A program made the translations under genes and the position numbers. From the NCBI GenBank assembly GCA_041655275.1, contig JBBAFU010000011.1, forward strand, positions 1-64,000: DNA of 64,000 nucleotides, given 5' to 3'. Each line of letters opens with the position of its first letter. Positions within the stretch are counted from its first letter, which is position 1. Shown here one piece after another: positions 26,868-34,903 of this stretch. The stretch is from JAJYRX01 sp041655275. Its GTDB lineage: Bacteria > Pseudomonadota > Gammaproteobacteria > Burkholderiales > Burkholderiaceae_B. Under the pieces are notes generated by a model, which did no database searches, had not been told where the DNA came from, and worked only from the letters and a program-made list of their open reading frames with translations.

Positions 26868-27667
26868 GCAGCGACCTCCGTACGCCAGCGCTCCACACGC
26901 CGCTTGACCGGTTCCAGGAAAAGATATTCGAAGGCCAGCAGCAGACCGAGTACGGCCAGAATCCAGCCCATGGACGTGGCGGTGTCCAGCTGGGCGCGGG
27001 ACACCGCCAGGGCTGCACCGACACCGTCCGCCGTGGTCAGCAGCTCGGCCATGACCACCACTTTCCAGGACGTGCCGAGCGCCGTGATCCAGGCCGGGAA
27101 CAGATAGGATGTGACGTGGGGCAGATGCACATCGGTCAGCATCATCCACCAGGGCAGGCGGTACGACCGCGCCATGTCGCGCAGCTTGTTATCGACTGTG
27201 CGTGCGCCCTGCATGGCGCCGGCAAAGACAATGGGAAAACAGGCGATGAAGACCGTGAACACCGGCGTGGCATCCCCCATGCCGAACCACAGCATGGCCA
27301 GGACCAGCCAGGCAATGGGCGGCATGCCGAGCAGCAGCGTCACCAGCGGACGCGACACCATGGATGCCGTCAGCGAGCGCCCGGCCACCAGTCCGAGCAG
27401 CGTGCCTGCCCCCAATGCCAATCCCAGGCCATAGAGAGCGCGACGCGCCGAGATGACCAGCTCCGGCATCGCCATACCGCGATCGAACATCGCGCCAAGC
27501 CGGGCGAATGTTTCCATTGGTCCGGGCAGGATGAGCGTGCCGTAGACCTGGCCGCCCCACTCCCACAAGGCGCAGAACAGCAGCAGGCTGCTCACCGCCC
27601 CCCAGCCGCTCCACAGGTAGCCCAGCGTGGCCGTCAGCGCTGCCGACAGCCTGTCCCGCACCCTCAC
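26864..27667 (-). CDS. ABC transporter permease, NitT/TauT type
   Basis: A 267-residue inner-membrane permease with six or seven helices and the EAA-type loop in the third quarter (KLRDMARSYRLPWWMML). Composition and length match SsuC/TauC permeases. It starts with an ATG overlapping the stop of the binding-protein gene and ends overlapping the ATPase start, so the three genes are translationally coupled. Confidence 0.88.
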   Translation of the reverse strand: MRVRDRLSAALTATLGYLWSGWGAVSSLLLFCALWEWGGQVYGTLILPGPMETFARLGAMFDRGMAMPELVISARRALYGLGLALGAGTLLGLVAGRSLTASMVSRPLVTLLLGMPPIAWLVLAMLWFGMGDATPVFTVFIACFPIVFAGAMQGARTVDNKLRDMARSYRLPWWMMLTDVHLPHVTSYLFPAWITALGTSWKVVVMAELLTTADGVGAALAVSRAQLDTATSMGWILAVLGLLLAFEYLFLEPVKRRVERWRTEVAA

Positions 27668-28671
27668 GGCAGATGCCCGTAGAAACCGGCATCGGGCATG
27701 CGCTCGCCGACGGAAGCCGGCTCACGCGCCAGCAGCAGGCCGAGGAAGGCGTCCAGCTCCTCGCGCGCCTGCTCCGCCGCGGCGTAGTGACGCGGCAGGA
27801 CGGCAATCGCATCGGCGGCCGCCTCCGGCGTCACCATATCGATGGTCCGGCTGACTTCGGCACCGCAGGCCCGCGCGTTGTCCAGGCACCAGCGGTTGGC
27901 ATCGGCATAGGCGGCTTCAACACGCTGCATCAGGGCGGCATCCTCACGCACCGGACCGACGGCCACCAAGCCCGCCTGGGGAATGCGCGCCTCTGTCTGG
28001 AGCAGCCGGCCCCATTCCTCCTGCAGGTTCACGCTGCGGTACAGCTCGGGCGCCACCACGGACAGGGGGAAGGAATGCGTCTTGCGCAGGGCCATTGACA
28101 CGGCCGGCTCGGCCAGCAGGGCATGATCGACGCGACGCGAAATGAGCAGCTGCATGGCGTCCATGGGCGAAGGCGTGTAGCGCAGCCGGAAATCCCTGCG
28201 CGTGTCCAGGCCGGACTTCCGAATCAGATAGCTGAAGACGATATCCGGCATGTCGGCGCGGAAGGGAACGGCAATTTCCTCGCCCTTGAAGTCCGCCAGC
28301 GTCTCCAGACCGGGATTGCGCGACACCATCCACAGGATGCCCCATACCGATACGTTCATCAGCTGCAGGGGCACGCCCCGGTTGTACAGGTTGGCGGCCA
28401 CATTGGTCGGCATGGCCATGAAGTCGGCCTTGCCTTCCATCGCCAGGGCACGCAACTGGTCGGGGTTGGACCAGAGCACGAACTCGACATGTTCGGCGAC
28501 GTCCGACAGGGCGCCGCTTTCAACCATGTGCAGCAGGGGAAAGGAAACGGATGCCGGCGGCCCCGCCAGCACCAGCCGCTCGCGCGGCGCCGGCTGCGCC
28601 ATCGCCTGCAGGGACAGCAGGAGGACGAGCAGAACAGCGAACAGGACGCGTTGCAGGAAAAAAGACATCAT
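27664..28671 (-). CDS. ABC transporter substrate-binding protein, NitT/TauT type
   Basis: A 335-residue exported protein: signal peptide with a 17-residue hydrophobic core ending AMA-QPA, then a periplasmic binding fold of the NMT1/THI5-like class (VLAGPPASVSFPLLHMVESG; MAMPTNVAANLYNRG; ISRRVDHALLAEPA). Ligand residues cannot be read. It is the first gene of the operon with permease, ATPase and nnrS. A Fur-like site lies 41 bases upstream. Two Met codons begin the gene, with no clear ribosome site. Confidence 0.85.
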   Translation of the reverse strand: MMSFFLQRVLFAVLLVLLLSLQAMAQPAPRERLVLAGPPASVSFPLLHMVESGALSDVAEHVEFVLWSNPDQLRALAMEGKADFMAMPTNVAANLYNRGVPLQLMNVSVWGILWMVSRNPGLETLADFKGEEIAVPFRADMPDIVFSYLIRKSGLDTRRDFRLRYTPSPMDAMQLLISRRVDHALLAEPAVSMALRKTHSFPLSVVAPELYRSVNLQEEWGRLLQTEARIPQAGLVAVGPVREDAALMQRVEAAYADANRWCLDNARACGAEVSRTIDMVTPEAAADAIAVLPRHYAAAEQAREELDAFLGLLLAREPASVGERMPDAGFYGHLP

Positions 28672-28711
28672 TACGGGTTCGCCGGCATCTGAAGGATTAA
28701 AGATGCATTAA

Positions 28712-28732
28712 TGATATTCCTTTTCATTCTCA
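28712..28732 (-). promoter_or_regulatory. Candidate overlapping Fur boxes before the ABC-nnrS operon
   Basis: Read on the minus strand, TGAGAATGAAAAGGA and TGAAAAGGAATATCA overlap with a 6-base offset, the spacing of two Fur dimers. The second matches the TGATAATnATTATCA unit at 11 of 14 fixed positions, the first at only 8. The 13 bases GAAATGAGAATGA also occur unchanged in the fbpA Fur box at 14583-14595. The site ends 41 bases before the binding-protein start. Confidence 0.45.
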
Positions 28733-28775
28733 TTTCAAACCTTGCCCCTGATGCGCTTGCCCGGGCAGAGGCTGA

Positions 28776-30392
28776 TCAGCGGGTCCGGTCGGCCAGTGCC
28801 TGCGCCAGGCGCAGGCTCAGCGCAGCAATGGTCAGACTGGGGTTGGCTGTGCCACAGGTCGGAAACACGCCGGCACCCGCCAGAAAGAGATTGGGATGAT
28901 CATGGCTGCACAGCCCGCCGTCCACGACCGACCGGCGCGGGTCTGCGCCCATGCGCGCGGTGCCCATGATATGGCCTGCTCCGAAGAAGGTGTCGGCATG
29001 CCTGATATGGCTGCATCCCAGAAGGCGCATGATGTCGTCGTGATCCGCTCTCGCGCGCTCGAGGCCACGGCGTGCATAATCTCCGATATCGTAATGTAGA
29101 CGCGGCAAGGGAACGCCGTAATGATCCGCCTCGCGCGCATCCAGGGTGACGCGATTGCGCGCCTCGGGAAGCTGCTCGGTCAGTGCGCTCAGGCGCAGAT
29201 GGCGCGCCGTGTCGTGCGCCAGCGTCGCATCGAGGGTGGCGGCGTCCAGACCTTGTGCCGCCAGACCAGCGGCGGTGGACACCGGCGCGCCCGCGGGCCA
29301 GCTCCAGCCGTCATTGCCGATCTCGATGCGGTAGGCACTGCGTTCCCGGCGGAAGTCCCCTTCACGCAGGTTCTCGATACCCGAGGTCGACAAGGGGCCA
29401 CGGTAGGGGTACAGCGGCGCATCTGCCAGAGCCCAGCTCAACTGTACGGGATGATCCATGAGATTTCGCCCAAGCTGCCCCGAACTGTTGGCGAGGCCAT
29501 CCGGCCATGCTGCGGTCCGTGAGGCCAGCAGCAGGCGCGGCGTCTCGACGGCATTTGCGGCAATCACGAAAGCCTTCCCGACAGCCTGCCCGCGACTGCC
29601 GTCCCAGCGGCGGAAATGCGCGCTACGCACCGTCGCCGTCTCATCCACCTCCAGACGCACCACCGACGCCTTGTCCAGCAATTGCGCACCGGCGGCGACG
29701 GCCCGGTTCAGATGCACCGTTGCATCATATTTGGCCTGGATCGGACATACGGGAATGCAGCTCGAGCTTCCGCAACAGGCCGGGCGTCCGTCAAACGGCC
29801 GCGAATTGCGCGCCTGTGGCGTGGCGCGCACCTGAAATCGCGTGCCCGAGAGCGCCGATTCCAGCTGCCGGTCCAGATAAGTGGGCGCTATGGCCGGCTG
29901 GACAAAGCCGGCACTGCGCGGCGAGCCCAGATCCTCGTCATCATCACCGGAAACGCCCAGCGCGTGTTCGGCCCGGACATAGAAAGGCTCCAGCGTTGCA
30001 TAGTCGATGGGCCAGTCCACGCCATAGCCAAAGCGCGTCCGCGTCCGGAAATCGGAAGGCAACAGACGCAGGCATGTCCCCAGCCAATGCCAGGTGGTAC
30101 CGCCCACGACCTTCAGATAAGTACTCTTGAACAGATCCGGACCGGACTGGCGATACCAGCCATCGAGATCGTGCGAAACCGGATGCATGGCCTGGGGCAG
30201 CGGCGGATAGGCCGACTCCGGCGTCTTGACGGGCGCATCCCAGAAATGCTGCAGCGCCCGGGTACGCCCGACCGGTGCGCCCGCTTCGATCACCAGCACA
30301 CGTGCGCCCGAAGCGGACAGATGGTCTGCGATCAGCGATCCGGCAAGGCCCGAGCCAATGATGACAAAATCCGCCTCGAGCCGCGTCACCAT
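28776..30392 (-). CDS. GMC-family FAD dehydrogenase, large subunit (fructose/gluconate/sorbitol dehydrogenase type)
   Basis: A 538-residue flavoprotein predicted to oxidise a sugar, polyol or alcohol. It has an N-terminal FAD site (DFVIIGSGLAGSLIADHL), the GGTTWHW segment, a cysteine cluster CCGSSSCIPVCP that in related membrane dehydrogenases binds a 3Fe-4S cluster, and the C-terminal CGTANPSLTIAAL. AAGGGGG precedes the ATG at 30392. The small subunit gene lies 39 bases upstream. The third subunit of such enzymes, a multihaem cytochrome c, is not encoded next to it. The substrate is unknown. Confidence 0.87.
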   Translation of the reverse strand: MVTRLEADFVIIGSGLAGSLIADHLSASGARVLVIEAGAPVGRTRALQHFWDAPVKTPESAYPPLPQAMHPVSHDLDGWYRQSGPDLFKSTYLKVVGGTTWHWLGTCLRLLPSDFRTRTRFGYGVDWPIDYATLEPFYVRAEHALGVSGDDDEDLGSPRSAGFVQPAIAPTYLDRQLESALSGTRFQVRATPQARNSRPFDGRPACCGSSSCIPVCPIQAKYDATVHLNRAVAAGAQLLDKASVVRLEVDETATVRSAHFRRWDGSRGQAVGKAFVIAANAVETPRLLLASRTAAWPDGLANSSGQLGRNLMDHPVQLSWALADAPLYPYRGPLSTSGIENLREGDFRRERSAYRIEIGNDGWSWPAGAPVSTAAGLAAQGLDAATLDATLAHDTARHLRLSALTEQLPEARNRVTLDAREADHYGVPLPRLHYDIGDYARRGLERARADHDDIMRLLGCSHIRHADTFFGAGHIMGTARMGADPRRSVVDGGLCSHDHPNLFLAGAGVFPTCGTANPSLTIAALSLRLAQALADRTR

Positions 30393-30431
30393 CCATCATC
30401 CCCCTTCATTGCACGCTGATCATCGTGATGC

Positions 30432-30878
30432 TCAAGGCAGGCGGGGCGGCTCGGCCCAATAGCCGGTCGCGCCGCCACAGATGCCGGGCACATGCAGGAA
30501 GGGTGCCGTCGTCCAGACCAGCGCATCGGCGAAACCCAGCTGAACACGCTCGTCGCCCTGCAACCATTGCCCCGAATACCAGGCCGTACGGATGGCCATG
30601 GCGAGCACATGCCCGGCAGCAGGCGATGCCAGCAGGCGCTTCAAGGCCGCTGATTGCCCCCGCTGATGCAGCACGCCAAGCAGGCGGGCACCCATGCTGC
30701 GATCGAGTGCCGCTACCGGACGTGATACCAGTTGCGCCGACAGGGCCATGAAATCATCGAGCGGCACCACCGCCGCAGGGCCGCCCGCAAGCCCCCTCGC
30801 GGGAAGCGGTCCTGCAGCAAGCCCCAGGCCCACACCGGAAATGCCTGCAGCCACGATGGCACGACGACGCGCATCCAT
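30432..30878 (-). CDS. FAD-SLDH-family small subunit of the GMC dehydrogenase
   Basis: A 148-residue exported protein that helps secrete and mature the GMC large subunit. The N-terminus DARRRAIVAAGISGVGLG has an Arg-rich start and hydrophobic core resembling a Tat signal, which would carry a folded flavoprotein complex across the membrane. The C-terminal region (WYSGQWL, YALVW-like FADALVWTTAP, YWAEPP) is typical of the membrane-bound sorbitol/fructose dehydrogenase small subunit family. GGAGAG precedes ATG 30878. It forms an operon with the large subunit. Confidence 0.82.
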   Translation of the reverse strand: MDARRRAIVAAGISGVGLGLAAGPLPARGLAGGPAAVVPLDDFMALSAQLVSRPVAALDRSMGARLLGVLHQRGQSAALKRLLASPAAGHVLAMAIRTAWYSGQWLQGDERVQLGFADALVWTTAPFLHVPGICGGATGYWAEPPRLP

Positions 30879-31038
30879 GCTGACTCTCCAAGGGTGCCGC
30901 CCGCCGGGCACTGCGAGGCGCAGCATGACGGGGTGCGTGATTCGGGCATTATACAATCCAGAGGCCGGATAAGCCCGAGCCTGCACCGGGCCGGGCCGGT
31001 CTCCGGCGGCCGGTCTCATTGAAGTGAAGGGAACCATG

Positions 31039-31656
31039 ATGGACATCGTCCTGAGTCTGCTGATGCTTGCGGTGACATGGAAGATGCTGTGCCTGCGCTA
31101 TCAACGCGACCGCATCGTATTTCTGCGCGAGCGCCTGGCACGCTTCGAGCTTGAACGCCATATGGAAACCCTTACCCAGGGCTATCTGCGTGCCATCCAT
31201 GAACAGGATGCGACGCGGCGGCGTCAGGTCCTTGACAGTTTCGCACCGGCGGAAGATGCCGTGGCCCGCCAGACGCAAGCGCTGGCCGAAAGCATGCGTA
31301 CGGACTCGGCGGAAGCAACAGCCATGGGGCGGTTTGCCTTCTGCGTGCCCTGGGTGGAGCGCGTCTTCCCGGCTCTGACGCGGGATTTCCGGCAGCTGCT
31401 GCAGATTCATGCCGACGGCCTGCGCCGGGTAGTGGATGACCGCGAAACTCAGGATGCCAGGGCGCGTGCCTTTCACCTCTCGGCAGAACTCTATCTGTTT
31501 CAGCACAGCTGTCACTGGTTCTGCAAGTCACGCGTCGTGGCCGATGCCCGGCTGGTCGCGCGCCACCAGGTGACGCACCAGAAAGTGCTGGAATCCGTTT
31601 CGGAACCGACGCGTGCGGCCTATCTGCGCTGGCTGGCTGCGGCCGGGACGCAATAG
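31039..31656 (+). CDS. Membrane-anchored hypothetical protein
   Basis: A 205-residue protein with one N-terminal hydrophobic segment (IVLSLLMLAVTWKMLCL) and a long, helical, Arg/Gln/Glu-rich body with three cysteines and many histidines in the C-terminal third (FQHSCHWFCKSR; ARHQVTHQKV). ATG 31039 has AGGGA six bases upstream and is preferred to the adjacent ATG 31036. I do not recognise a family. It is divergent from the GMC operon and followed 112 bases later by the SLAC1-type channel with its own operator-like site. Confidence 0.7.
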   Translation: MDIVLSLLMLAVTWKMLCLRYQRDRIVFLRERLARFELERHMETLTQGYLRAIHEQDATRRRQVLDSFAPAEDAVARQTQALAESMRTDSAEATAMGRFAFCVPWVERVFPALTRDFRQLLQIHADGLRRVVDDRETQDARARAFHLSAELYLFQHSCHWFCKSRVVADARLVARHQVTHQKVLESVSEPTRAAYLRWLAAAGTQ

Positions 31657-31691
31657 GCAGGTGAGCGGGAAGACAGGCAGATGAACACGAT

Positions 31692-31710
31692 ATATTAGTT
31701 TATGCTAAAT
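31692..31710. promoter_or_regulatory. ATATTAG-N6-CTAAAT site before the SLAC1-type gene
   Basis: ATATTAG (31692-31698), six bases, CTAAAT (31705-31710). The same arrangement, ATATTAG-N6-CTAAT, precedes the DUF2892 gene at 34446-34463. The AT-rich block stands out from its GC-rich surroundings and probably overlaps the promoter of the channel gene, whose start is 59 bases downstream. Confidence 0.5.
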
Positions 31711-31768
31711 TACTGGAAATCCAGTCAATATCAATACCTTTGATCGTTCCGGCGCCGGACGCCCAGCC

Positions 31769-32758
31769 ATGACCACCAGCACCAGCACCACCACCCTGAC
31801 CGCACACGACGAACATCGTCTGGTTCATTTTCCCGTTGCCCTGTTCGCCACCGTCATGGGCATGGCCGGCCTGACGCTGGCCTGGATGAAGGCGCCGGCC
31901 CTGATCGGCGTTCCGGAACTCGTCGGTGAAATCCTGCGCTGGCTGACGAGCGCACTGTTCCTGTTCCTGCTGTCCACCTATGGGCTCAAGCTCCTGCGCC
32001 ACCCGGGTGCCGTGCTGGCGGAGCAGGCCCACCCGGTAAAACAGAATTTCTTTCCGGCGATCTCGATCGGCCTGCTGCTGCTGTCCAGCGCCTGGCTGAC
32101 AACGGCACCCGGCGTCGCGCGACTGGCATGGGTGCTGGCAACGGCGCTGCACCTGTGGTTCACATTGAAGATCATGCGGGGCTGGCTGTTCCATGATCAG
32201 GTCAACATCCTGCACGCCAATCCGGCCTGGTTCATCCCGGTGGTGGGCAATATCCTGGTGCCCATTGCCGGGGCCCGGCTGGCACCCGTCGACCTGAACT
32301 GGTTCTTCTTCAGCGTGGGGCTGGTATTCTGGCTGGTGTTGCTGACCATCATCCTGTACCGGCTGTTCTTTCATGAATCACTGCCGGCGCGCCTCATGCC
32401 CACACTCTTCATACTGATTGCGCCCCCGGCAGTCGGCTTCATTGCCTATGTGGCCCTGACAGGCACGCTGAATACTTTCGGTCGCATCCTGTATTTTGTG
32501 GCGCTCTTCTTCACGCTGCTGATGACCAGTCATGCGCGCGCCTTCCTGCGTCTGCCCTTTTCCATTTCAGCCTGGGCCACTTCCTTTCCCATGGCCGCCA
32601 TCACCATTGCCAGCCTTGAAATGGCCGCGCTCACCGGCCAGGCCTTCTTCACCACTCTGGGCGGTACCTTACTGCTGATCACCAGCACCCTGATACTGAT
32701 GCTGGTGATCCGGACTCTGGCCGCCGCCCGTGCCGGGCAGATCTGCGTGCCCGAATAA
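31769..32758 (+). CDS. SLAC1/TehA-family (TDT) anion channel or exporter
   Basis: A 329-residue membrane protein with about ten helices, the fold of TehA, Mae1 and SLAC1. The family motif is recognisable in NPAWFIPVVGNILVPIAGA, and HFPVALFATVMGMAGL is the standard N-terminal helix. Members transport tellurite-related ions, C4-dicarboxylates, sulfite, nitrate or chloride, so the substrate is open. The shared operator-like site with a DUF2892 gene, a family often linked to sulfide detoxification, hints at sulfite or another sulfur anion; this is inference. Confidence 0.85.
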   Translation: MTTSTSTTTLTAHDEHRLVHFPVALFATVMGMAGLTLAWMKAPALIGVPELVGEILRWLTSALFLFLLSTYGLKLLRHPGAVLAEQAHPVKQNFFPAISIGLLLLSSAWLTTAPGVARLAWVLATALHLWFTLKIMRGWLFHDQVNILHANPAWFIPVVGNILVPIAGARLAPVDLNWFFFSVGLVFWLVLLTIILYRLFFHESLPARLMPTLFILIAPPAVGFIAYVALTGTLNTFGRILYFVALFFTLLMTSHARAFLRLPFSISAWATSFPMAAITIASLEMAALTGQAFFTTLGGTLLLITSTLILMLVIRTLAAARAGQICVPE

Positions 32759-32760
32759 GC

Positions 32761-33465
32761 TCAGATGGCGTGGCTCACGCCACCATCGACGCGGATGTTC
32801 TGGCCGGTGATATAGCCGGCCTCATCCGACAGCAGAAAGGCGATGGTGGCGGCGATCTCTTCCATTTTTCCATAGCGGGCCATGGGCACGCTCCTGCGTC
32901 GCTCTTCGGTTTCCGGCAGGCTGTCTATCCAGCCCGGCAGGACATTGTTCATGCGGACATTCCTCCCGGCCCAGGCATCGGCGAAGATCTTGGTGAAGCT
33001 GGCAAGGCCGGCCCGAAACACCGCCGAAGTCGGGAACAGCGAAATGGGCTCGAAAGCCCAGGCGGTGGAAATATTGACAATGGCACCCCCGCCCTGGGCG
33101 GCCATGATGGGCACTACCAGACGCGCCGGACGCACGGCGCTGAGGAAATACACGTCCATGCCGGTATGCCAGTCTTCATCACCGAGCTCGAGAATGGGCG
33201 CCCGCGGGCCGTGACCTGCGGAATTCACGAGGGCATCGATACGACCCCAGCGCGCCATGGCCAGATCGACCAGGCGCCGGACATCGTCGGGGGACTGATT
33301 GGACCCGGTCACGCCCAGCCCGCCCAGCGATTCGGCCAGGGCCTGACCCCTGCCCGATGAAGACAGCACGGCCACCTGATAGCCGTCCCGGGACAGCCTG
33401 CGCGCTGCGGCGGCGCCCATGCCTGACCCGCCTGCAGTGATCAGGGCCACTTTTTCCTGAGACAT
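32761..33465 (-). CDS. Short-chain dehydrogenase/reductase with altered active site
   Basis: A 234-residue Rossmann-fold protein. The dinucleotide motif is AGGSGMGAAAA rather than TGxxxGxG, NSAGHG replaces NNAG, and the catalytic region reads NISTAW then TSAVFRAGLASFTK. In a standard SDR this would be YxxxK; aligned here it is SxxxR, so the catalytic tyrosine and lysine both appear to be replaced. The pattern around FRAG and RMNNVLPG seems to recur in a proteobacterial SDR subfamily, so it may be natural. AGGAGA precedes the ATG. The substrate is unknown, and true dehydrogenase activity is uncertain. Confidence 0.85.
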   Translation of the reverse strand: MSQEKVALITAGGSGMGAAAARRLSRDGYQVAVLSSSGRGQALAESLGGLGVTGSNQSPDDVRRLVDLAMARWGRIDALVNSAGHGPRAPILELGDEDWHTGMDVYFLSAVRPARLVVPIMAAQGGGAIVNISTAWAFEPISLFPTSAVFRAGLASFTKIFADAWAGRNVRMNNVLPGWIDSLPETEERRRSVPMARYGKMEEIAATIAFLLSDEAGYITGQNIRVDGGVSHAI

Positions 33466-33616
33466 GTTGTTCTCCTGAACCAGAAATGGATACCGGCCCC
33501 ATTATCGCCGCCGGCACGCTTTCGCGTCGACATCCTGATTCCCGCCATGGTCTTGGCCGACTCGAGCAGCAACACTCGCTACACTGCCCTTTTGTGCTGC
33601 CGCAGGACTTGAAGCC

Positions 33617-34240
33617 ATGCCTCACCCCGAATTCTTCAACACCGCACCCGCCATCACCCTGTACGACCCTCTGGCGGAATTGCTGGGTGCAGCCGAAAAC
33701 GGCCTGATCGAATACCACTACCTGGATGCCGTCAAGCTGGCCGGACACTCGTGCCCAACCGTGGCGGGCGCCTGGCTGATGACGGTCAAGGCGCTCCAGG
33801 CGCTATACCCGGATGAGACACCCGAGCGCGGCAATGTGATCGTGGAGTTTGCCGAAGATGCCGTGGCCGGCGTGACCGGGGTAATCGCCAACGTCGTCAG
33901 CCTGATCACGGGCGCCACCACCGACACCGGCTTCAAAGGCCTTGGCGGGCGTTACGACCGGCGTCACCTGATGGCTTTCGGGGTGGATGTGCCGGGTGAG
34001 ATCGCCTTCGCCCGGCGTGATACGGGCGCCGGCATCGTGGCCGCCTTCAATGCGCGCAGCATTCCCATGCCGGAGGCCGCCATGCCGCTACTGCAGGCCA
34101 TCCTGGCAGGCCGTGCCTCACCCGAGCAGGCCCGCACCTTCGGCCTGCTGTGGCAGGCACGCGTAAGGGACATCCTGGCCGCAGCCGATGACCCCGCAGT
34201 GATCATGCTCAGCGAGCCGGCGGTCAGCCGCGCGACTTGA
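33617..34240 (+). CDS. FmdE-domain protein of unknown function
   Basis: A 207-residue soluble protein with the N-terminal signature of the FmdE superfamily (LAGHSCPTVAGAWLMTVKAL), in which the His and Cys usually bind metal. FmdE itself belongs to formylmethanofuran dehydrogenase, but many bacterial relatives have no known role. No C-terminal zinc ribbon is seen. The stop region overlaps the convergent DUF2892 gene by 17 bases. The lone position between an SDR and a DUF2892 gene does not reveal a pathway. Confidence 0.75.
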   Translation: MPHPEFFNTAPAITLYDPLAELLGAAENGLIEYHYLDAVKLAGHSCPTVAGAWLMTVKALQALYPDETPERGNVIVEFAEDAVAGVTGVIANVVSLITGATTDTGFKGLGGRYDRRHLMAFGVDVPGEIAFARRDTGAGIVAAFNARSIPMPEAAMPLLQAILAGRASPEQARTFGLLWQARVRDILAAADDPAVIMLSEPAVSRAT

Positions 34241-34421
34241 TCGGGCAGGTACTCAGACCCAGCAGACGGTACATGGGGCAGAAGCGGAACAGGCCGGTGA
34301 CCAGCGGCACGACGCCGATGTAGGCCCACCAGCCCAGATTGCCGGTGGCGGCAAGCGCGATGAGAATAAGACCGACCACGATACGAAGCAGGCGATCGGT
34401 GGAACCAATATTGGCGGTCAT
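34224..34421 (-). CDS. DUF2892 (YgaP-like) small membrane protein
   Basis: A 65-residue protein with two hydrophobic segments (LLRIVVGLILIALAATG and WWAYIGVVPLVTGLF) and the terminal CPMYRLLGLSTCPI, the DUF2892 pattern. In E. coli this module is fused to a rhodanese in YgaP, and stand-alone copies are often found with sulfide-oxidation genes under BigR/SqrR/YgaV-type repressors. The ATTAG-N6-CTAAT palindrome lies just upstream. Ribosome site AGGAGAA before ATG 34421. Confidence 0.88.
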   Translation of the reverse strand: MTANIGSTDRLLRIVVGLILIALAATGNLGWWAYIGVVPLVTGLFRFCPMYRLLGLSTCPIKSRG

Positions 34422-34445
34422 GTGTTTTCTCCTGTAAGCCGACTT

Positions 34446-34463
34446 ATATTAGATAAGTCTAAT
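34446..34463. promoter_or_regulatory. ATATTAG-N6-CTAAT palindrome before the DUF2892 gene
   Basis: ATTAG-ATAAGT-CTAAT (34448-34463; extended arms ATTAGA/TCTAAT) is a perfect palindrome directly before DUF2892, followed by a further half-site CTAAT at 34464-34468. It shares spacing and both half-sites with 31692-31710. It resembles the AT-rich palindromes of ArsR-family persulfide sensors, but no such regulator is encoded in the window. Confidence 0.55.
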
Positions 34464-34522
34464 CTAATTCTAGGTGATTTGCCGATCCCTGTCCAGAAAC
34501 CTGCACGCCGCACGGACAAACA

Positions 34523-34903
34523 TCAGTTGACCAGACGCTGCCACGCGACGGCCAGCCAGACTATCGCGGCAAGCACCAGGGCCAGCATTACCGCCGCACT
34601 GGCCATGTCCTTGGCGCGCCCGATCAGGGGATGGTCTTCCAGCGTCACTGCGTCGGCGACCGCCTCGAGTGCAGAGTTGAGCAGCTCCACCACCAGCACC
34701 AGCACCAGAACGCCCAGCAAGGCAAGCAGCTCCGGAACACTGCGCGCCAGCCACCAGGCGAGGGGCAGCGCAATCAGGCACAGCAGGAGTTCCTGACGAA
34801 AGGCGGCCTCGTGCCGCCAGGCGCCGCACAGGCCCCGCACCGAAAAAGCGCAAGCCCTGAGGATGCGTCCCGCCCCGCCACGACTCTTGTGCCGGTTCAT
34901 CAT
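34523..34903 (-). CDS. dgkA: Diacylglycerol kinase
   Basis: Phosphorylates diacylglycerol to phosphatidic acid in the inner membrane. The 126-residue protein has three helices and the family residues: RHEAAFRQELLL, then ELLNSALEAVADAV with the catalytic glutamate, then GRAKDMASAAV. The start ATG overlaps the end of the LtaS/MdoB-like gene (ATGATGA), so translation is coupled. That enzyme class releases diacylglycerol as a by-product, which DgkA would recycle. Confidence 0.93.
   Translation of the reverse strand: MMNRHKSRGGAGRILRACAFSVRGLCGAWRHEAAFRQELLLCLIALPLAWWLARSVPELLALLGVLVLVLVVELLNSALEAVADAVTLEDHPLIGRAKDMASAAVMLALVLAAIVWLAVAWQRLVN

Noticed and set aside
30879..31038. Divergent TATAAT/TACAAT-like elements in the GMC/hypothetical gap
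   Set aside because: Suitable -10 hexamers exist on both strands near 30950, but no -35 at the right distance could be matched.
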